From Streptomyces sp. Edi2 (lineage in GTDB: Bacteria; Actinomycetota; Actinomycetes; Streptomycetales; Streptomycetaceae), in contig NZ_JBEJGX010000003.1 in NCBI RefSeq assembly GCF_040253635.1, positions 806,001 through 870,000 on the forward strand: a stretch of 64,000 nt of DNA, read 5' to 3'. The first letter of the stretch is position 1. Each line of letters begins with the position of its first letter. This document shows, in pieces, positions 1 to 8,175 of this stretch. Both the position numbers and the translations under genes were made by a program. The notes beneath the pieces are model-generated. The model saw only the letters and a list, made by a program, of their open reading frames with translations, did no database searches and was not told the origin of the DNA.

Positions 1-518
1 GTGAACTCGTTGGTCTGCACTCCGTTCTTCACCGCGAGGTATTTGGTCAGGAAGTCGGTGGAGGAGCCGAGGCCGGTGACACCGAGCTTCTTGCCCTTGA
101 AGTCCTTGGCCGAGGTGAGGTCGCCGGCCGCCTTGTCGGAGACGACCTCGACCTCGCCGGGGGCGTGCGCCAGCTGGACCACCGATTCCACCTGCTTGCC
201 CTTGACCTGCAGATCGAGAGTGTGGTCGTAGAAGCCGACGACGCCCTGTACGTCGCCGGAGACCAGTGAGGTGGTGGCCTGCACACCGGCCGGTTCGGTC
301 AGCAGCGTGACGTGGACGCCTTCGTCCTCGAAGTAGCCGAGCTGCTGGGTGAGTCTCGCGGGCAGATAGATGACCTTGTCGAGGCCGCCCACCATGATCT
401 TGATCTTGCCGTTCTCTTGGCCGGAGCCGGCCACCGATGAGCCGCCGCAGGCGGTGAGGGTGGTCAGGGCGAGGGCGGTGGCGGCCACGGCGGCCGAGAT
501 CTTCCGTGCGGTAGGCAT
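1..518 (-). CDS. ABC importer substrate-binding lipoprotein, NMT1/SsuA type (3' end outside window)
   Basis: Extracytoplasmic lipoprotein expected to capture the solute for the permease and ATPase encoded just upstream. The ATG at 518 starts a lipoprotein signal: basic MPTARK, an Ala/Leu core and the lipobox LTAC-GG with Cys24. The next ~145 residues fit the NMT1/SsuA/ThiY binding-protein fold, with a GYFEDEGV segment and a GxxxTDFLTKY segment. The gene runs off the left edge, so roughly the C-terminal half is missing. It is last in a three-gene operon transcribed leftward (ATPase, permease, binding protein), 100 bp after the permease. The family takes sulfonates, nitrate, thiamine precursors and aromatic acids; the substrate cannot be decided here. 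Confidence 0.85.
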   Translation of the reverse strand, partial: MPTARKISAAVAATALALTTLTACGGSSVAGSGQENGKIKIMVGGLDKVIYLPARLTQQLGYFEDEGVHVTLLTEPAGVQATTSLVSGDVQGVVGFYDHTLDLQVKGKQVESVVQLAHAPGEVEVVSDKAAGDLTSAKDFKGKKLGVTGLGSSTDFLTKYLAVKNGVQTNEF

Positions 519-618
519 GGTCACGTCCTTGTGAGGTGGAAAGGGGAAGCGGGGAAGCGAAAGAGGAAGGCGAAGGGGCCTGCGGGGGCACGAGGCTCAG
601 CGGCCGTCGCCTGTGTCG

Positions 619-1491
619 TCATCGGCCCTCGCCGGCATCGGCCGGCTTCCAGCGGAACAGCCGCCTCTCGAGGAAGGCCAGCAGCCCCTCGGCGAGCAGG
701 GCGACGACGGCGAGGATCACCATCGCGGCGTACACACCGGCCGCGTTGAAGGTCCCCTGGGACGCCGAGACCAGCAGGCCCAGGCCCTTGGTCGCCCCGA
801 TGTACTCGCCGACGATCGCGCCGATCAGCGCGAAGCCGAAGCTGACATGCAGGCTGGTGAAGATCCATGAGGTGGCGGAGGGGATCACCACCTGCAGGGT
901 GACCTGGCGGTTGCTCGCGCCCAGGATCCGGGAGTTGGCGACCAGGTTGCGGTCGACCTCCCGGGCGCCCTGGAAGGCGTTGAAGAAGACCGGGAAGAAG
1001 ACGAGGACGACGGCGGAGGCGACCTTGGAGGCCGGCCCGAGGCCGAACCAGATGAGGAAGATGGGGGCCAGGACGATGCGCGGCAGTGCATTGAGCACCT
1101 TGATGTACGGGCCGAGCACATCGGCCAGAAAGCGGACCCGGCCGAGCGCGATCCCCAGCACCACACCCCCGATGACGCCGATCACCCAGCCGAGGAGCGC
1201 TTCGTAGAGCGTGTACCAGATCTGCTCCCACAGCGAGCCCTGCGGGGTGCCGTGCAGCGCCCACTGGCTCATCTGGTTCCAGATCCTGGAGGGCATGGAG
1301 AAGTTGAACGGGTCGATGACGGCGGCCCGGGCCAGCCACTCCCACAGCCCGATCAGTGCGACGAGCAGCAGCACCCGGGTGCCGTGGACCAGGAGCTTGT
1401 GGTGGCGAGCGGCCCGGGCCCTGGCCTGTGAGCGGTCCGTGCGGCCCGCTGCGGCCGGGGACGTGACCGGAGGCGCGGTCTCAGGCGACAT
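619..1491 (-). CDS. ABC importer permease, SsuC/TauC type
   Basis: Inner-membrane permease of a BPD-type ABC importer, about 290 residues, a normal family length. It shows about six hydrophobic segments and the EAA loop near residues 185-205 (VDRNLVANSRILGASN), which docks on the ATPase. Two starts are possible, GTG at 1500 and ATG at 1491; I prefer the ATG, which leaves an 11-bp overlap with the upstream ATPase gene and implies translational coupling. The neighbours are a substrate-binding lipoprotein downstream and an ATPase upstream, so the importer is complete. A CitA/DcuS-like two-component system diverges from it and may control it; that link is inference. Confidence 0.88.
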   Translation of the reverse strand: MSPETAPPVTSPAAAGRTDRSQARARAARHHKLLVHGTRVLLLVALIGLWEWLARAAVIDPFNFSMPSRIWNQMSQWALHGTPQGSLWEQIWYTLYEALLGWVIGVIGGVVLGIALGRVRFLADVLGPYIKVLNALPRIVLAPIFLIWFGLGPASKVASAVVLVFFPVFFNAFQGAREVDRNLVANSRILGASNRQVTLQVVIPSATSWIFTSLHVSFGFALIGAIVGEYIGATKGLGLLVSASQGTFNAAGVYAAMVILAVVALLAEGLLAFLERRLFRWKPADAGEGR

Positions 1492-2296
1492 CCGCGGCAC
1501 CCCTCTCGCGGGTGATCCGGACCTCTTCGCCGAGCGAGGACCAGATCTCCCGGTAGATCTCGATGAACCGCGGCTCCAGCCGGACCGATTCGACCTTGCG
1601 AGGGCGCGGCAGATCGATCTCGAAGACCTCCTTGACGGTGGCCGGACCCGCGGTCATGACCACCACCTTGTCGGCGAGGGCGATGGACTCCTCCAGGTCG
1701 TGGGTGACGAAGACGACGGAGGCGCCGGTCCCCGACCACAGCTCCAGCAGTTCGTCCGACATCAGCGCCCGGGTCTGCACGTCGAGAGCCGAGAACGGCT
1801 CGTCCATGAGCAGGATTTCGGGGTCGTTGACGAAGGTCGCGGCGAGAGCGACGCGTTTGCGCTGCCCGCCGGAGAGCTGGTGCGGATAGCGGTCCTCGAA
1901 GGCCGCAAGGCCGACCCGGGCGAGCCATTCCCGTGCCCGCGCTCTGGCCTCGGGCTTCGGTACGCCGCGGAACCGAGGGCCGGCCATCACGTTCGACAGC
2001 ACGGTGCGCCAGGGGAAGACCGCGTCCTGCTGGAAGACGTACCCGATCTTGTCCCCGATGCCGCTGACCGGCTCACCGGCGACCAGTACGTCACCTTCCG
2101 TGGGCTCTTCCAGGCCGCTGACCAGGGTCAGCGTGGTGGACTTACCGCACCCGGTGGGGCCGACGACCGCGACGAACTCACCGCGTTCGACGACCAGATC
2201 CAGATCCCGGACGGCCGTGTGCAGCGCCCCCGAGGGAGTCCGGAAGGCCTTGCTCGTACCCCGCAGTTCGATAGCGGGGCTCGTGTGGCTGTTCAT
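1481..2296 (-). CDS. ABC importer ATPase, SsuB/TauB type
   Basis: Cytoplasmic ATPase that powers the importer. Walker A is GPTGCGKST (residues 46-54), the signature is LSGGQRKR, Walker B is ILLMDEP and the switch histidine lies in FVTHD. In the signature, the Arg-Lys after LSGGQ replaces the common Gln-Arg. The reading frame is open to 2368, but the N-terminal extension is Arg/Leu-rich and unlike the family, so the ATG at 2296 (MNSHTSPA) is preferred; about 271 residues. First gene of the leftward operon; its promoter lies in the 228-bp gap shared with the divergent sensor kinase gene. Confidence 0.88.
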   Translation of the reverse strand: MNSHTSPAIELRGTSKAFRTPSGALHTAVRDLDLVVERGEFVAVVGPTGCGKSTTLTLVSGLEEPTEGDVLVAGEPVSGIGDKIGYVFQQDAVFPWRTVLSNVMAGPRFRGVPKPEARARAREWLARVGLAAFEDRYPHQLSGGQRKRVALAATFVNDPEILLMDEPFSALDVQTRALMSDELLELWSGTGASVVFVTHDLEESIALADKVVVMTAGPATVKEVFEIDLPRPRKVESVRLEPRFIEIYREIWSSLGEEVRITRERGAADVA

Positions 2297-2524
2297 GGGT
2301 CGGGAGGCTAGGAGTGATCCGGGCCACAGCGGCAGCCTTGTGGGCGCAAGCGACCTTTCTGCGCGCAAACCCTGTTGTGCTCATTTTGCTCACGCTAGAA
2401 CGGCTAAGTCATCACCAGGGGGTGTGCGGGCACTCACGCACGGCTTACGGTGCGGTCATCGCGAAGTAAAAATGGAAGATTCGGTTCCGCAAAGGTGCGG
2501 CGGGCCGGACACAAGGGAGACCCG
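2297..2524. promoter_or_regulatory. Divergent promoter region with short direct repeats
   Basis: Intergenic region between the ATPase gene and the sensor kinase gene. Two pairs of short direct repeats stand out in a locally AT-richer patch: GCGCAA at 2344 and 2363 (19 bp apart) and TGCTCA at 2378 and 2387 (9 bp apart). Such pairs could be response-regulator sites, but no consensus for this regulator family is known to me in this genus. Confidence 0.35.
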
Positions 2525-4201
2525 ATGCGGATCCGCTGGCCCCGACGGGTCTTTGCACAGGTGCTCACCGCGCAAGTCGCCCTGACCACCGGCGTCATGG
2601 TGCTCGCCACCGGCCTGTTCCTCGCCCCGCTCAGCTCCGAGCTGGACGACCAGGCGATGCGCCGGGCACTGTCCATCGCCCAGACCACCGCCGCCGGCCC
2701 CGACCTCGCCCGGGAGCTGGTCACCACCGAACCGGCGGCGCACGGGCCGGTGCAGGCGGAGGCGGAGCGGATCCGTACCGCGACGGGGGCGCTGTACGTC
2801 GTCGTGATGGACACCCGCGGAGTGCGCTGGTCGCACACCCACACCGATGAGATCGGCCGGCATGTCTCCACCGACCCGAGCCGGACCCTCGCCGGGCGGC
2901 AGGTACGGCAGATCGACACCGGGACGCTGGGGCGGTCGGCCCGCGCCAAGGTGCCGCTGCGCGACGGCCGGGGCCGGATCGTCGGTGCGGTGTCGGTCGG
3001 TATCGCCTACGACAGTGTCCGGGGGCGGCTGTTCGGCACCATCCCCACGCTGCTGCGGTATGCGGGCGCGGCGCTGGCCGTAGGGGTGCTGGCCGCGGTC
3101 GCGCTCTCCCGGAGGCTGCGGCGCCGTACGCACGGGGTGGCGTTCGCCGATATCTCCGCCCTGCTCGACGAGCGCGAGGCGATGCTGCACGGCATCCGTG
3201 AGGGCGTCGTCGCCTTCGACCGGCGCGGCCGCATCCGGCTGGTCAACGACGAGGCCGCGCGACTGCTGGGCCTGGACGCGCGGGCCGCCGGCCGGGCGCT
3301 GGACGAGGTGCTGCCGCCGGGACGGACGACGGATGTGCTGGCCGGGCGGGTGGACGGCGCGGATCTGCTGGCCGTCAGCGGCGGACGGGTACTGGTCGCC
3401 AACCGGATGCCGACCCAGGACGGCGGGGCGGTGGTGACTCTGCGGGACCGCACCGAGCTGGAGCTGCTGGGCCGCGAACTGGACGGCACCCAGGGGCTGC
3501 TGGACGCACTCCGGGCCCAGGACCACGAGCACGCCAATCAACTGCACACCCTGCGCGGGCTGCTGGAACTGGGCCGGTACGAAAAGGCGGTGGAGTTCGT
3601 CAGCGAAGTGGCCAGCGCCCAGCGGGCCTCCGCGGAACAGATCGCGGAGCGGGTGCACGATCCACTGCTGTCCGCGCTGCTCGTGGGCAAGGCCGCCGTC
3701 GCTGCCGAACGCGGGGTGTCGCTGCGGGTATCCCCCGCGACGCTGCTGCCCGATGCGGTGGTCGACCCGCGCGACCTGGTGACCGTGCTGGGCAACCTCA
3801 TCGACAATGCGCTGGACGCCACCGGGGAGCGCCGCCGCGACGAGCCCTTCGTCGAGGTGGAGCTGCGGGCCGAGCACACCACCGCCGTGCTGCGGGTCTC
3901 GGACACGGGGCCGGGGGTGCCGCCGGAGCTACGGGAACAGATCTTCGCCGAGGGCTGGTCCACCAAGGCCGCCCCACCCGCCCCCGGAGCCCGGTCGTCC
4001 GCGCACCCGGTGTCCTTCGACCGCGGCCGGGGCATCGGCCTGGCGCTGGTACGCCGGCTCGCCGAGCGCTACGGCGGGATGGCCCGGGTGACCGCCCGCG
4101 CGGGCGGCGGCGCGGTCTTCACCGTCGTCCTCCCCGAAGCACTCGCGCGGCACGACGACGCCCCCGGACGCCATCTCGCCCCCGCGGGAGAGCCCCGGTG
4201 A
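2525..4201 (+). CDS. Sensor histidine kinase, CitA/DcuS family
   Basis: Membrane sensor kinase, about 558 residues. Order: transmembrane segment (about residues 10-35), an extracytoplasmic PAS/Cache-like sensor (about 40-170), second transmembrane segment (about 175-200), cytoplasmic PAS domain (about 215-320), a dimerisation/phospho-acceptor helix with the DHEHANQLH motif characteristic of the CitA/DcuS group, then a HATPase with N-box NLIDNALDA, G1 DTGPGVP and G2 GRGIGLAL. About 20 extra Pro/Ala-rich residues sit between G1 and G2 (KAAPPAPGARSSAHP). The frame is open from 2450, but the ATG at 2525 begins a normal basic leader (MRIRWPRR). The family senses citrate or C4-dicarboxylates; the ligand here is unknown. 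Its partner is the regulator at 4465. Confidence 0.9.
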   Translation: MRIRWPRRVFAQVLTAQVALTTGVMVLATGLFLAPLSSELDDQAMRRALSIAQTTAAGPDLARELVTTEPAAHGPVQAEAERIRTATGALYVVVMDTRGVRWSHTHTDEIGRHVSTDPSRTLAGRQVRQIDTGTLGRSARAKVPLRDGRGRIVGAVSVGIAYDSVRGRLFGTIPTLLRYAGAALAVGVLAAVALSRRLRRRTHGVAFADISALLDEREAMLHGIREGVVAFDRRGRIRLVNDEAARLLGLDARAAGRALDEVLPPGRTTDVLAGRVDGADLLAVSGGRVLVANRMPTQDGGAVVTLRDRTELELLGRELDGTQGLLDALRAQDHEHANQLHTLRGLLELGRYEKAVEFVSEVASAQRASAEQIAERVHDPLLSALLVGKAAVAAERGVSLRVSPATLLPDAVVDPRDLVTVLGNLIDNALDATGERRRDEPFVEVELRAEHTTAVLRVSDTGPGVPPELREQIFAEGWSTKAAPPAPGARSSAHPVSFDRGRGIGLALVRRLAERYGGMARVTARAGGGAVFTVVLPEALARHDDAPGRHLAPAGEPR

Positions 4202-4255
4202 AACCGAAGCGCCACGACAGGTGAACCCGAAGAACCACGACAACGGAGAACCAGG

Positions 4256-4468
4256 ATGACCGGAACGCCACAACGGCCGGAGCCCCGCGAGGAAACGGGG
4301 CACCGCGAGGGAACGGGGCACCGCGAGGGAACGGGAAGCGTCGAGGAAACGGGGCACCGCCAACGAACAGGGCACCGCGAGGGAACGGGAAGCGGCGAAG
4401 CAACGCAGCGCCGCGAGAAAACGGGTCCGCCCGAGCGAAGACCCCTGCCGAGCGGAGCCTCACGATGA
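4256..4468 (+). CDS. Small hexapeptide-repeat ORF between kinase and response regulator
   Basis: A 70-codon ORF starting ATG at 4256 and ending in ATGA, so its stop overlaps the start of the response-regulator gene by 4 bp. Most of it is a run of about eight hexapeptides of the type GHREGT/GSxExT/QRREKT, very rich in Gly, Arg, Glu and Thr, with no hydrophobic core. Upstream is a purine-rich stretch (GGAGAACCAGG) usable as a ribosome binding site. It may be a real disordered peptide, or a translated spacer whose job is to couple translation of the regulator to that of the kinase. No family recognised. Confidence 0.4.
   Translation: MTGTPQRPEPREETGHREGTGHREGTGSVEETGHRQRTGHREGTGSGEATQRREKTGPPERRPLPSGASR
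4281..4424 (+). repeat. Eight tandem 18-bp units
   Basis: Eight head-to-tail 18-bp units, three of them identical (ggcaccgcgagggaacgg at 4299, 4317 and 4371) and the rest diverged. The period is a multiple of three, so copy-number change would not alter the frame of the ORF that contains it or the overlap with the next gene. Confidence 0.85.
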
Positions 4469-5157
4469 TCGATGTCCTGGTCGTGGACGATGACTTCCAC
4501 GTCGCCGAGATCAATGCCGCGTATGTGTCCCAGGTATCCGGCTTCCGGGTCACCGGCCGTGCCCACACCGCCGCCCAGGCGCTGGCGACCCTGGAGCGCG
4601 CCCCCGCGGATCTGGTACTGCTCGACCACTATCTCCCCGACGAAACGGGCCTGGCACTGGTGCCACGACTGCGCCAACTCGGCCACCGCACCGACGTGAT
4701 CATGGTGACGGCGGCCCGTGATGTCGCCACGGTCCAGGACGCGATGCGCTGTGGCGCACTGCAATACCTCGTCAAACCGTTCGGCTTCTCCGGGCTGCGC
4801 GCCAAGCTGGAGGGCTATGCGGCGCTGCGGCGCACCGTAGCGGGGGTGGGCGGACGCGGCGAGGCGGGCCAGGAACAGGTGGACCGGATCTTCGGCGCCT
4901 TCCGGACCGCCGACTCCCCGCACACCGAACTCCCCAAAGGCCACTCGGCAGCGACCGTCGACCTGATCCGCCGGGTCCTGGACGCGGCCGGACACCCGCT
5001 CTCCGCCCACGAAGTCGCCGCACGCGCCGGCGTCAGCCGCTCCACGGCCCAGCGCTACCTCAAACACCTCGAACGCAGCGGCCACATCACCCTCACCCTC
5101 AAATACGGCGACACCGGCCGCCCCGAACACCGCTACCACTGGGCGAGCACCCACTGA
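4465..5157 (+). CDS. Response regulator, CitB/DcuR type
   Basis: Cytoplasmic response regulator of 230 residues, partner of the kinase at 2525. Receiver domain residues 1-120: acidic pocket DDD (8-10), phospho-acceptor Asp54 in VLLDHYLPD, Thr82 and Lys104. The C-terminal part (about 155-225) is a winged-helix/HTH with the motif HEVAARAGVSRSTAQRYL, typical of CitB-class regulators rather than OmpR or NarL types. It is coupled by a 4-bp overlap to the repeat ORF ahead of it, so kinase, repeat ORF and regulator probably form one transcript. The divergent ABC importer is the likeliest target by position only. Confidence 0.9.
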   Translation: MIDVLVVDDDFHVAEINAAYVSQVSGFRVTGRAHTAAQALATLERAPADLVLLDHYLPDETGLALVPRLRQLGHRTDVIMVTAARDVATVQDAMRCGALQYLVKPFGFSGLRAKLEGYAALRRTVAGVGGRGEAGQEQVDRIFGAFRTADSPHTELPKGHSAATVDLIRRVLDAAGHPLSAHEVAARAGVSRSTAQRYLKHLERSGHITLTLKYGDTGRPEHRYHWASTH

Positions 5158-5170
5158 CGGGCCCTCCGTT

Positions 5171-5402
5171 CGACCCTTCATACGGCTGTCCGAGCCGTCG
5201 GCGCCCGCAGGGCCGCCCGCCACCACGATCCGCAAGATCGGCGAGGTGAGCCCGCCCGCGTACGTCTTCGGTGACGCCACCGCGCCGCTCATGGGGCAGC
5301 CGCCCGTGGGCCTGCCGGACTTCGCCGGCTATGCGGCGGGACTGCGAATCGTGGACGCCCACCTGGCAGCCTCCGGCCTGACCGCCGCCCAGAGCGTAGG
5401 CC
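5171..5402 (+). pseudogene. Gene fragment, possibly the C-terminus of a DUF2268-type protein
   Basis: A short coding-looking stretch (frame of 5246) reads YVFGDATAPLMG followed by AGYAAGLRIVDAHLAASGL, which resembles the C-terminal GYxLGYxIVxxYLxxTG motif of DUF2268 putative zinc proteases. There is no catalytic part upstream and the resemblance is lost after about 5402, so at most a remnant remains. Identification is from memory of the motif and is tentative. Confidence 0.35.
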
Positions 5403-5470
5403 CGTCATGCAGTGGTCAGGGGGTGTGTGGTGCCCGAGTTCTGCCGGCGGAGTCTCCGAGCTGGGGAGGG

Positions 5471-6456
5471 TCACACGGCCTGGCCGGGACTCGGGCCGAC
5501 GGGCGGAGCACCCCGGCCTGCGGAAGCCAGTATGGCGGAGCCGGCGGGATCGGCAGCCAGAGCCTCCTCGAAGCCGTCCTTGGGCAGCACCTTGTTCCTG
5601 GCGAGGGTAACTCCGCTCGGCGGGGTGTCGGCCTCGGTGGGGCGGTCGTCCCAGAAGTTGTCCAGGAAGGCGACATTCTCCAGCGGGGGCGTCACCCGTA
5701 GCACGATCGGGGTGTCGCTGCGGTGGACGACGTTGCCTTGCACGGTCACCCAGGCGGCACCGTAGTCGGTGTAGAGGCCGAAGTTGTAGGGGGTGATGGT
5801 GTCGCGGATAACGTTGCCTCGTACCAGAGTGCCGTCGGCGTAGGAGGTCCCCTGTCTGCCGTTGAGGTAGATGCCGCCGCCGTCGGCCAGCGCTGTCATG
5901 GTGTGGTGGATGAGGTTCTCGATGACCTGGACCCGGGCGGCCTGGCTGCCGCCGGTGACGACGATCCCGCTGTAGGGCACGTCGTGGATCTCGTTGTGAA
6001 CCACCGTCACCTCGCGTGCGTCCATGACCCAGACGGCGGGTGAGCCGTGGTATTCGCGACCGATGTGGTGGATCAAGTTCTGCTGGATCCGGGTACCGGT
6101 GCCGGAGGCGACGGTCACGGCGCTGCCTGAGACGTCCTCGATCTGGTTGCCGACCACCGCGTTGTCGCGGCCCCGGCCCGCGAAGCCGATCGCCCCGCCA
6201 CCGAGCCGGGTGAACGTGTTGTCGTGGAGTGCGACCCTCACCGCGGCGGTGAACTCGACGTTGGCCGGCACGAACCGGGGTGCTGCCGGGATCGTCACAT
6301 GGGCGTTTCCTTCGGCAAGTTCGACCTTTTGCAGCTCACCGCCGCTGTAATAGGTGTTGGCGAAGAAGTGCAGGAACCCGTGGGGACCGTCCGGTTCGGT
6401 CCAGCCGGCGTGGGAGAAGGTCAGGCCTCGCAGCGTCACATCGTCGAACTGCTCTG
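5471..6456 (-). pseudogene. Right-handed beta-helix (pectate-lyase-like) protein, 5'-truncated
   Basis: About 325 residues of a parallel beta-helix protein, seen as successive N-x-I/V-x-D/H turns (VVGNQIEDVSG, IQQNLIHHIG, VVHNEIHDVPYSG, VIENLIHHTM, VRGNVIRDT, VQGNVVHRS). These proteins are usually secreted or surface polysaccharide-active enzymes. The C-terminal end and stop look normal. At about 6450 the homology stops, and the opposite strand immediately becomes the N-terminal coding region of a TetR gene; no start codon or signal peptide belongs to this reading. The frame stays open to 6937 on the minus strand, but that part is only the shadow of the TetR gene. Probably inactivated by a deletion or rearrangement. 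Confidence 0.7.
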
Positions 6457-7348
6457 GGGCGCCAAGGGGAGCCACGGCAGAACGGGGTTGAACCTGACCA
6501 GGATCGTCGCGGCGGCGATCGAGGTCGCCGATGCCGAAGGGCTGCCCACGCTGTCCATGCGGCGGGTGGCCGAGCGGCTGGGATTCACGACGATGTCGCT
6601 CTACCGGCATGTGCCCGGCAAGGCGGAGTTGATCGAGCTGATGCGGGACACCGTGGTCGGCGAACTCGACGTGGCCGCCCCCGACCACCCTGGGGCCGAG
6701 GACGGCGACTGGCGCAGCGGCATGGAGGCGTGGGCTCGCGCGCACTGGGCCCTGCACCTGCGGCATCCGTGGCTTGTGCACACCGCGGGCAGTCGCCGGC
6801 TGCCTGGCCCGAACATCATGGCCGACTACGACCGCGCACTGCGGATCGTCGAGGGGATGGGCCTCCAGGCGTCCGAGGTGGTCGCGGTGGTGCAGCTGGT
6901 CGGCGGCTTCGTGAAGACCGCCGCCCTGCAGGTCCACGAAGTCCTGCGCGAGGAACGGGAGTCCGGCGTCTCAAACTCGCAGTGGTGGCACAGCCGGGAG
7001 GAATTGTTCGAGCGCATGCGCCCGTACCCCGCGCTCGGCCGCCTGTGGCAGGCCGGTGGCTTCGACGAGCCCGAGGACCCCTTCGACTTCGGTCTGGCCC
7101 GCACCCTCGACGGCGTCGAACTGCTCATCCGGCGCCGACGTGATGAAAAGTGTGACGTAAATGCGTTGCAGTCCCACGCAGGACAGTGCTTGGTCTGCGG
7201 CTCCGAGTTGGACGGGGCGCGTCGGGGGCGTCCACGGGACTACTGCTCCCGCGCCTGCCAGCAACGGGCCTACCGGCAGCGCCGATCGGCGAACTCGGCA
7301 TCCGCCGGTTCTGGGGTACCCGTCAGTTCTGCTGGTAACGCCCTATGA
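6410..7348 (+). CDS. TetR-family regulator with C-terminal cysteine cluster
   Basis: DNA-binding repressor. The HTH lies near residues 25-70 (IVAAAIEVADAEG...RVAERLGFTTMSLYRHVPGKAELIELM), followed by an all-helical ligand domain. At the C-terminus is a possible metal-binding cluster, CLVCG ... DYCSRACQQR (C-x2-C and C-x3-C), which I recall as a recurrent tail in some Streptomyces TetR proteins. The start is uncertain: GTG 6410 is the nearest plausible codon, but the conserved region begins around 6446 (ELLWG), exactly where the truncated beta-helix gene on the other strand ends. The gene may therefore have lost its native start and promoter. The last residues run into IS-remnant DNA. Confidence 0.65.
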   Translation: MGEGQASQRHIVELLWGAKGSHGRTGLNLTRIVAAAIEVADAEGLPTLSMRRVAERLGFTTMSLYRHVPGKAELIELMRDTVVGELDVAAPDHPGAEDGDWRSGMEAWARAHWALHLRHPWLVHTAGSRRLPGPNIMADYDRALRIVEGMGLQASEVVAVVQLVGGFVKTAALQVHEVLREERESGVSNSQWWHSREELFERMRPYPALGRLWQAGGFDEPEDPFDFGLARTLDGVELLIRRRRDEKCDVNALQSHAGQCLVCGSELDGARRGRPRDYCSRACQQRAYRQRRSANSASAGSGVPVSSAGNAL

Positions 7349-7399
7349 GGGCGTCCGCCGTAGGTCGTCGGATGCGGGGGGGCGGGGGCGCTCGGGCCA

Positions 7400-7985
7400 G
7401 CGACAGAGGGTCCACGCCCGCGGATGAGGCTACGGACGGTGATCATCGCGGCGGCTGGAGCGATGAAGAACTCGACGCAGGCACGGCGACGTTCGGAGCA
7501 TCGGCGGATTTTGCCGAAGTTGTTCGTCCATGAGTTCGTGCGCTCCACGACCCACCGCCCGTCGGCTTGGATCGGGGTCTGTTCGCCCCGTTTGGCAATC
7601 TTCGCGGTGATGCCTCGTGCGTCGAGGTCGGTGTAGACCGGCCGGTAGTCGTAGCCCGCATCCCGGCTCAGCGCCGAGCGTGCGGGCAGCGGGCCGAGCG
7701 TCTTGGCAAGGTCGTCGTAGCGGTCGAGAGTGGCGGGCAGCAGGGTGTGATCGCGGATGTTGGCCGGTGCGGGCTCGGTGACCAGCGGGATGCCGTACGC
7801 CTCGATGAGCTGTGAGCGTTTGACGCCTTGTTTGTACCGGTCGACGGGCTCTTGCCCGCGCACTCGCCGCCCGAGGGGGCCTTGGTCTGGCAGTCGTCGG
7901 CGCTGAGCTGCTCCAGGCCGAGCCTGATCATGCGGTCATAGGCGGTGAGCGCGGTGAGGGCTCGGACGCCGAGGATCAGCGTGTG
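7400..7985 (-). pseudogene. IS5-type transposase remnant
   Basis: Degenerate transposase, N-terminus missing. Residues in two frames match the IS5/IS427-type DDE transposase common in Streptomyces: AYDRMIRLGLEQLSADDC and TKAPSGGE in one frame, then VDRYKQGVKRSQ, LDAGYDY-like SRDAGYDYRPVY, ARGITAKIAKRGE, WVVERTNSW and FGKIRRCSERRR in the other. The frame changes at about 7852. Upstream of about 7985 there is no N-terminal part. Inverted repeats could not be defined. It lies in a stretch of gene debris, consistent with insertion and decay. Confidence 0.75.
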
Positions 7986-8175
7986 CTCACGTCGACGACG
8001 CTATCGACCAGGACGGAAGGTCGGGCCTTCCGGCACTTTTCTGTGCCGCGACAGCGGGTGCAGCGTAGGTGGCTGGGTGGTTTTCGGCCTGACGGGGGCT
8101 GGATATGCGGTTTGTGCACCACCGGATCAGCCACACAGGCACACTCCGTAGCGGAATCATTCGATTACCTTCCGT

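Noticed and set aside
2297..2524. Thiamine-type or other riboswitch in front of the NMT1-like importer
   Set aside because: No recognisable aptamer sequence; the region reads as an ordinary divergent promoter with short direct repeats.
4281..4424. CRISPR-like array
   Set aside because: Units are contiguous 18-mers with no spacers, inside a reading frame; the same applies to the repeats at 61222, 63615 and 56043. No cas genes are present.
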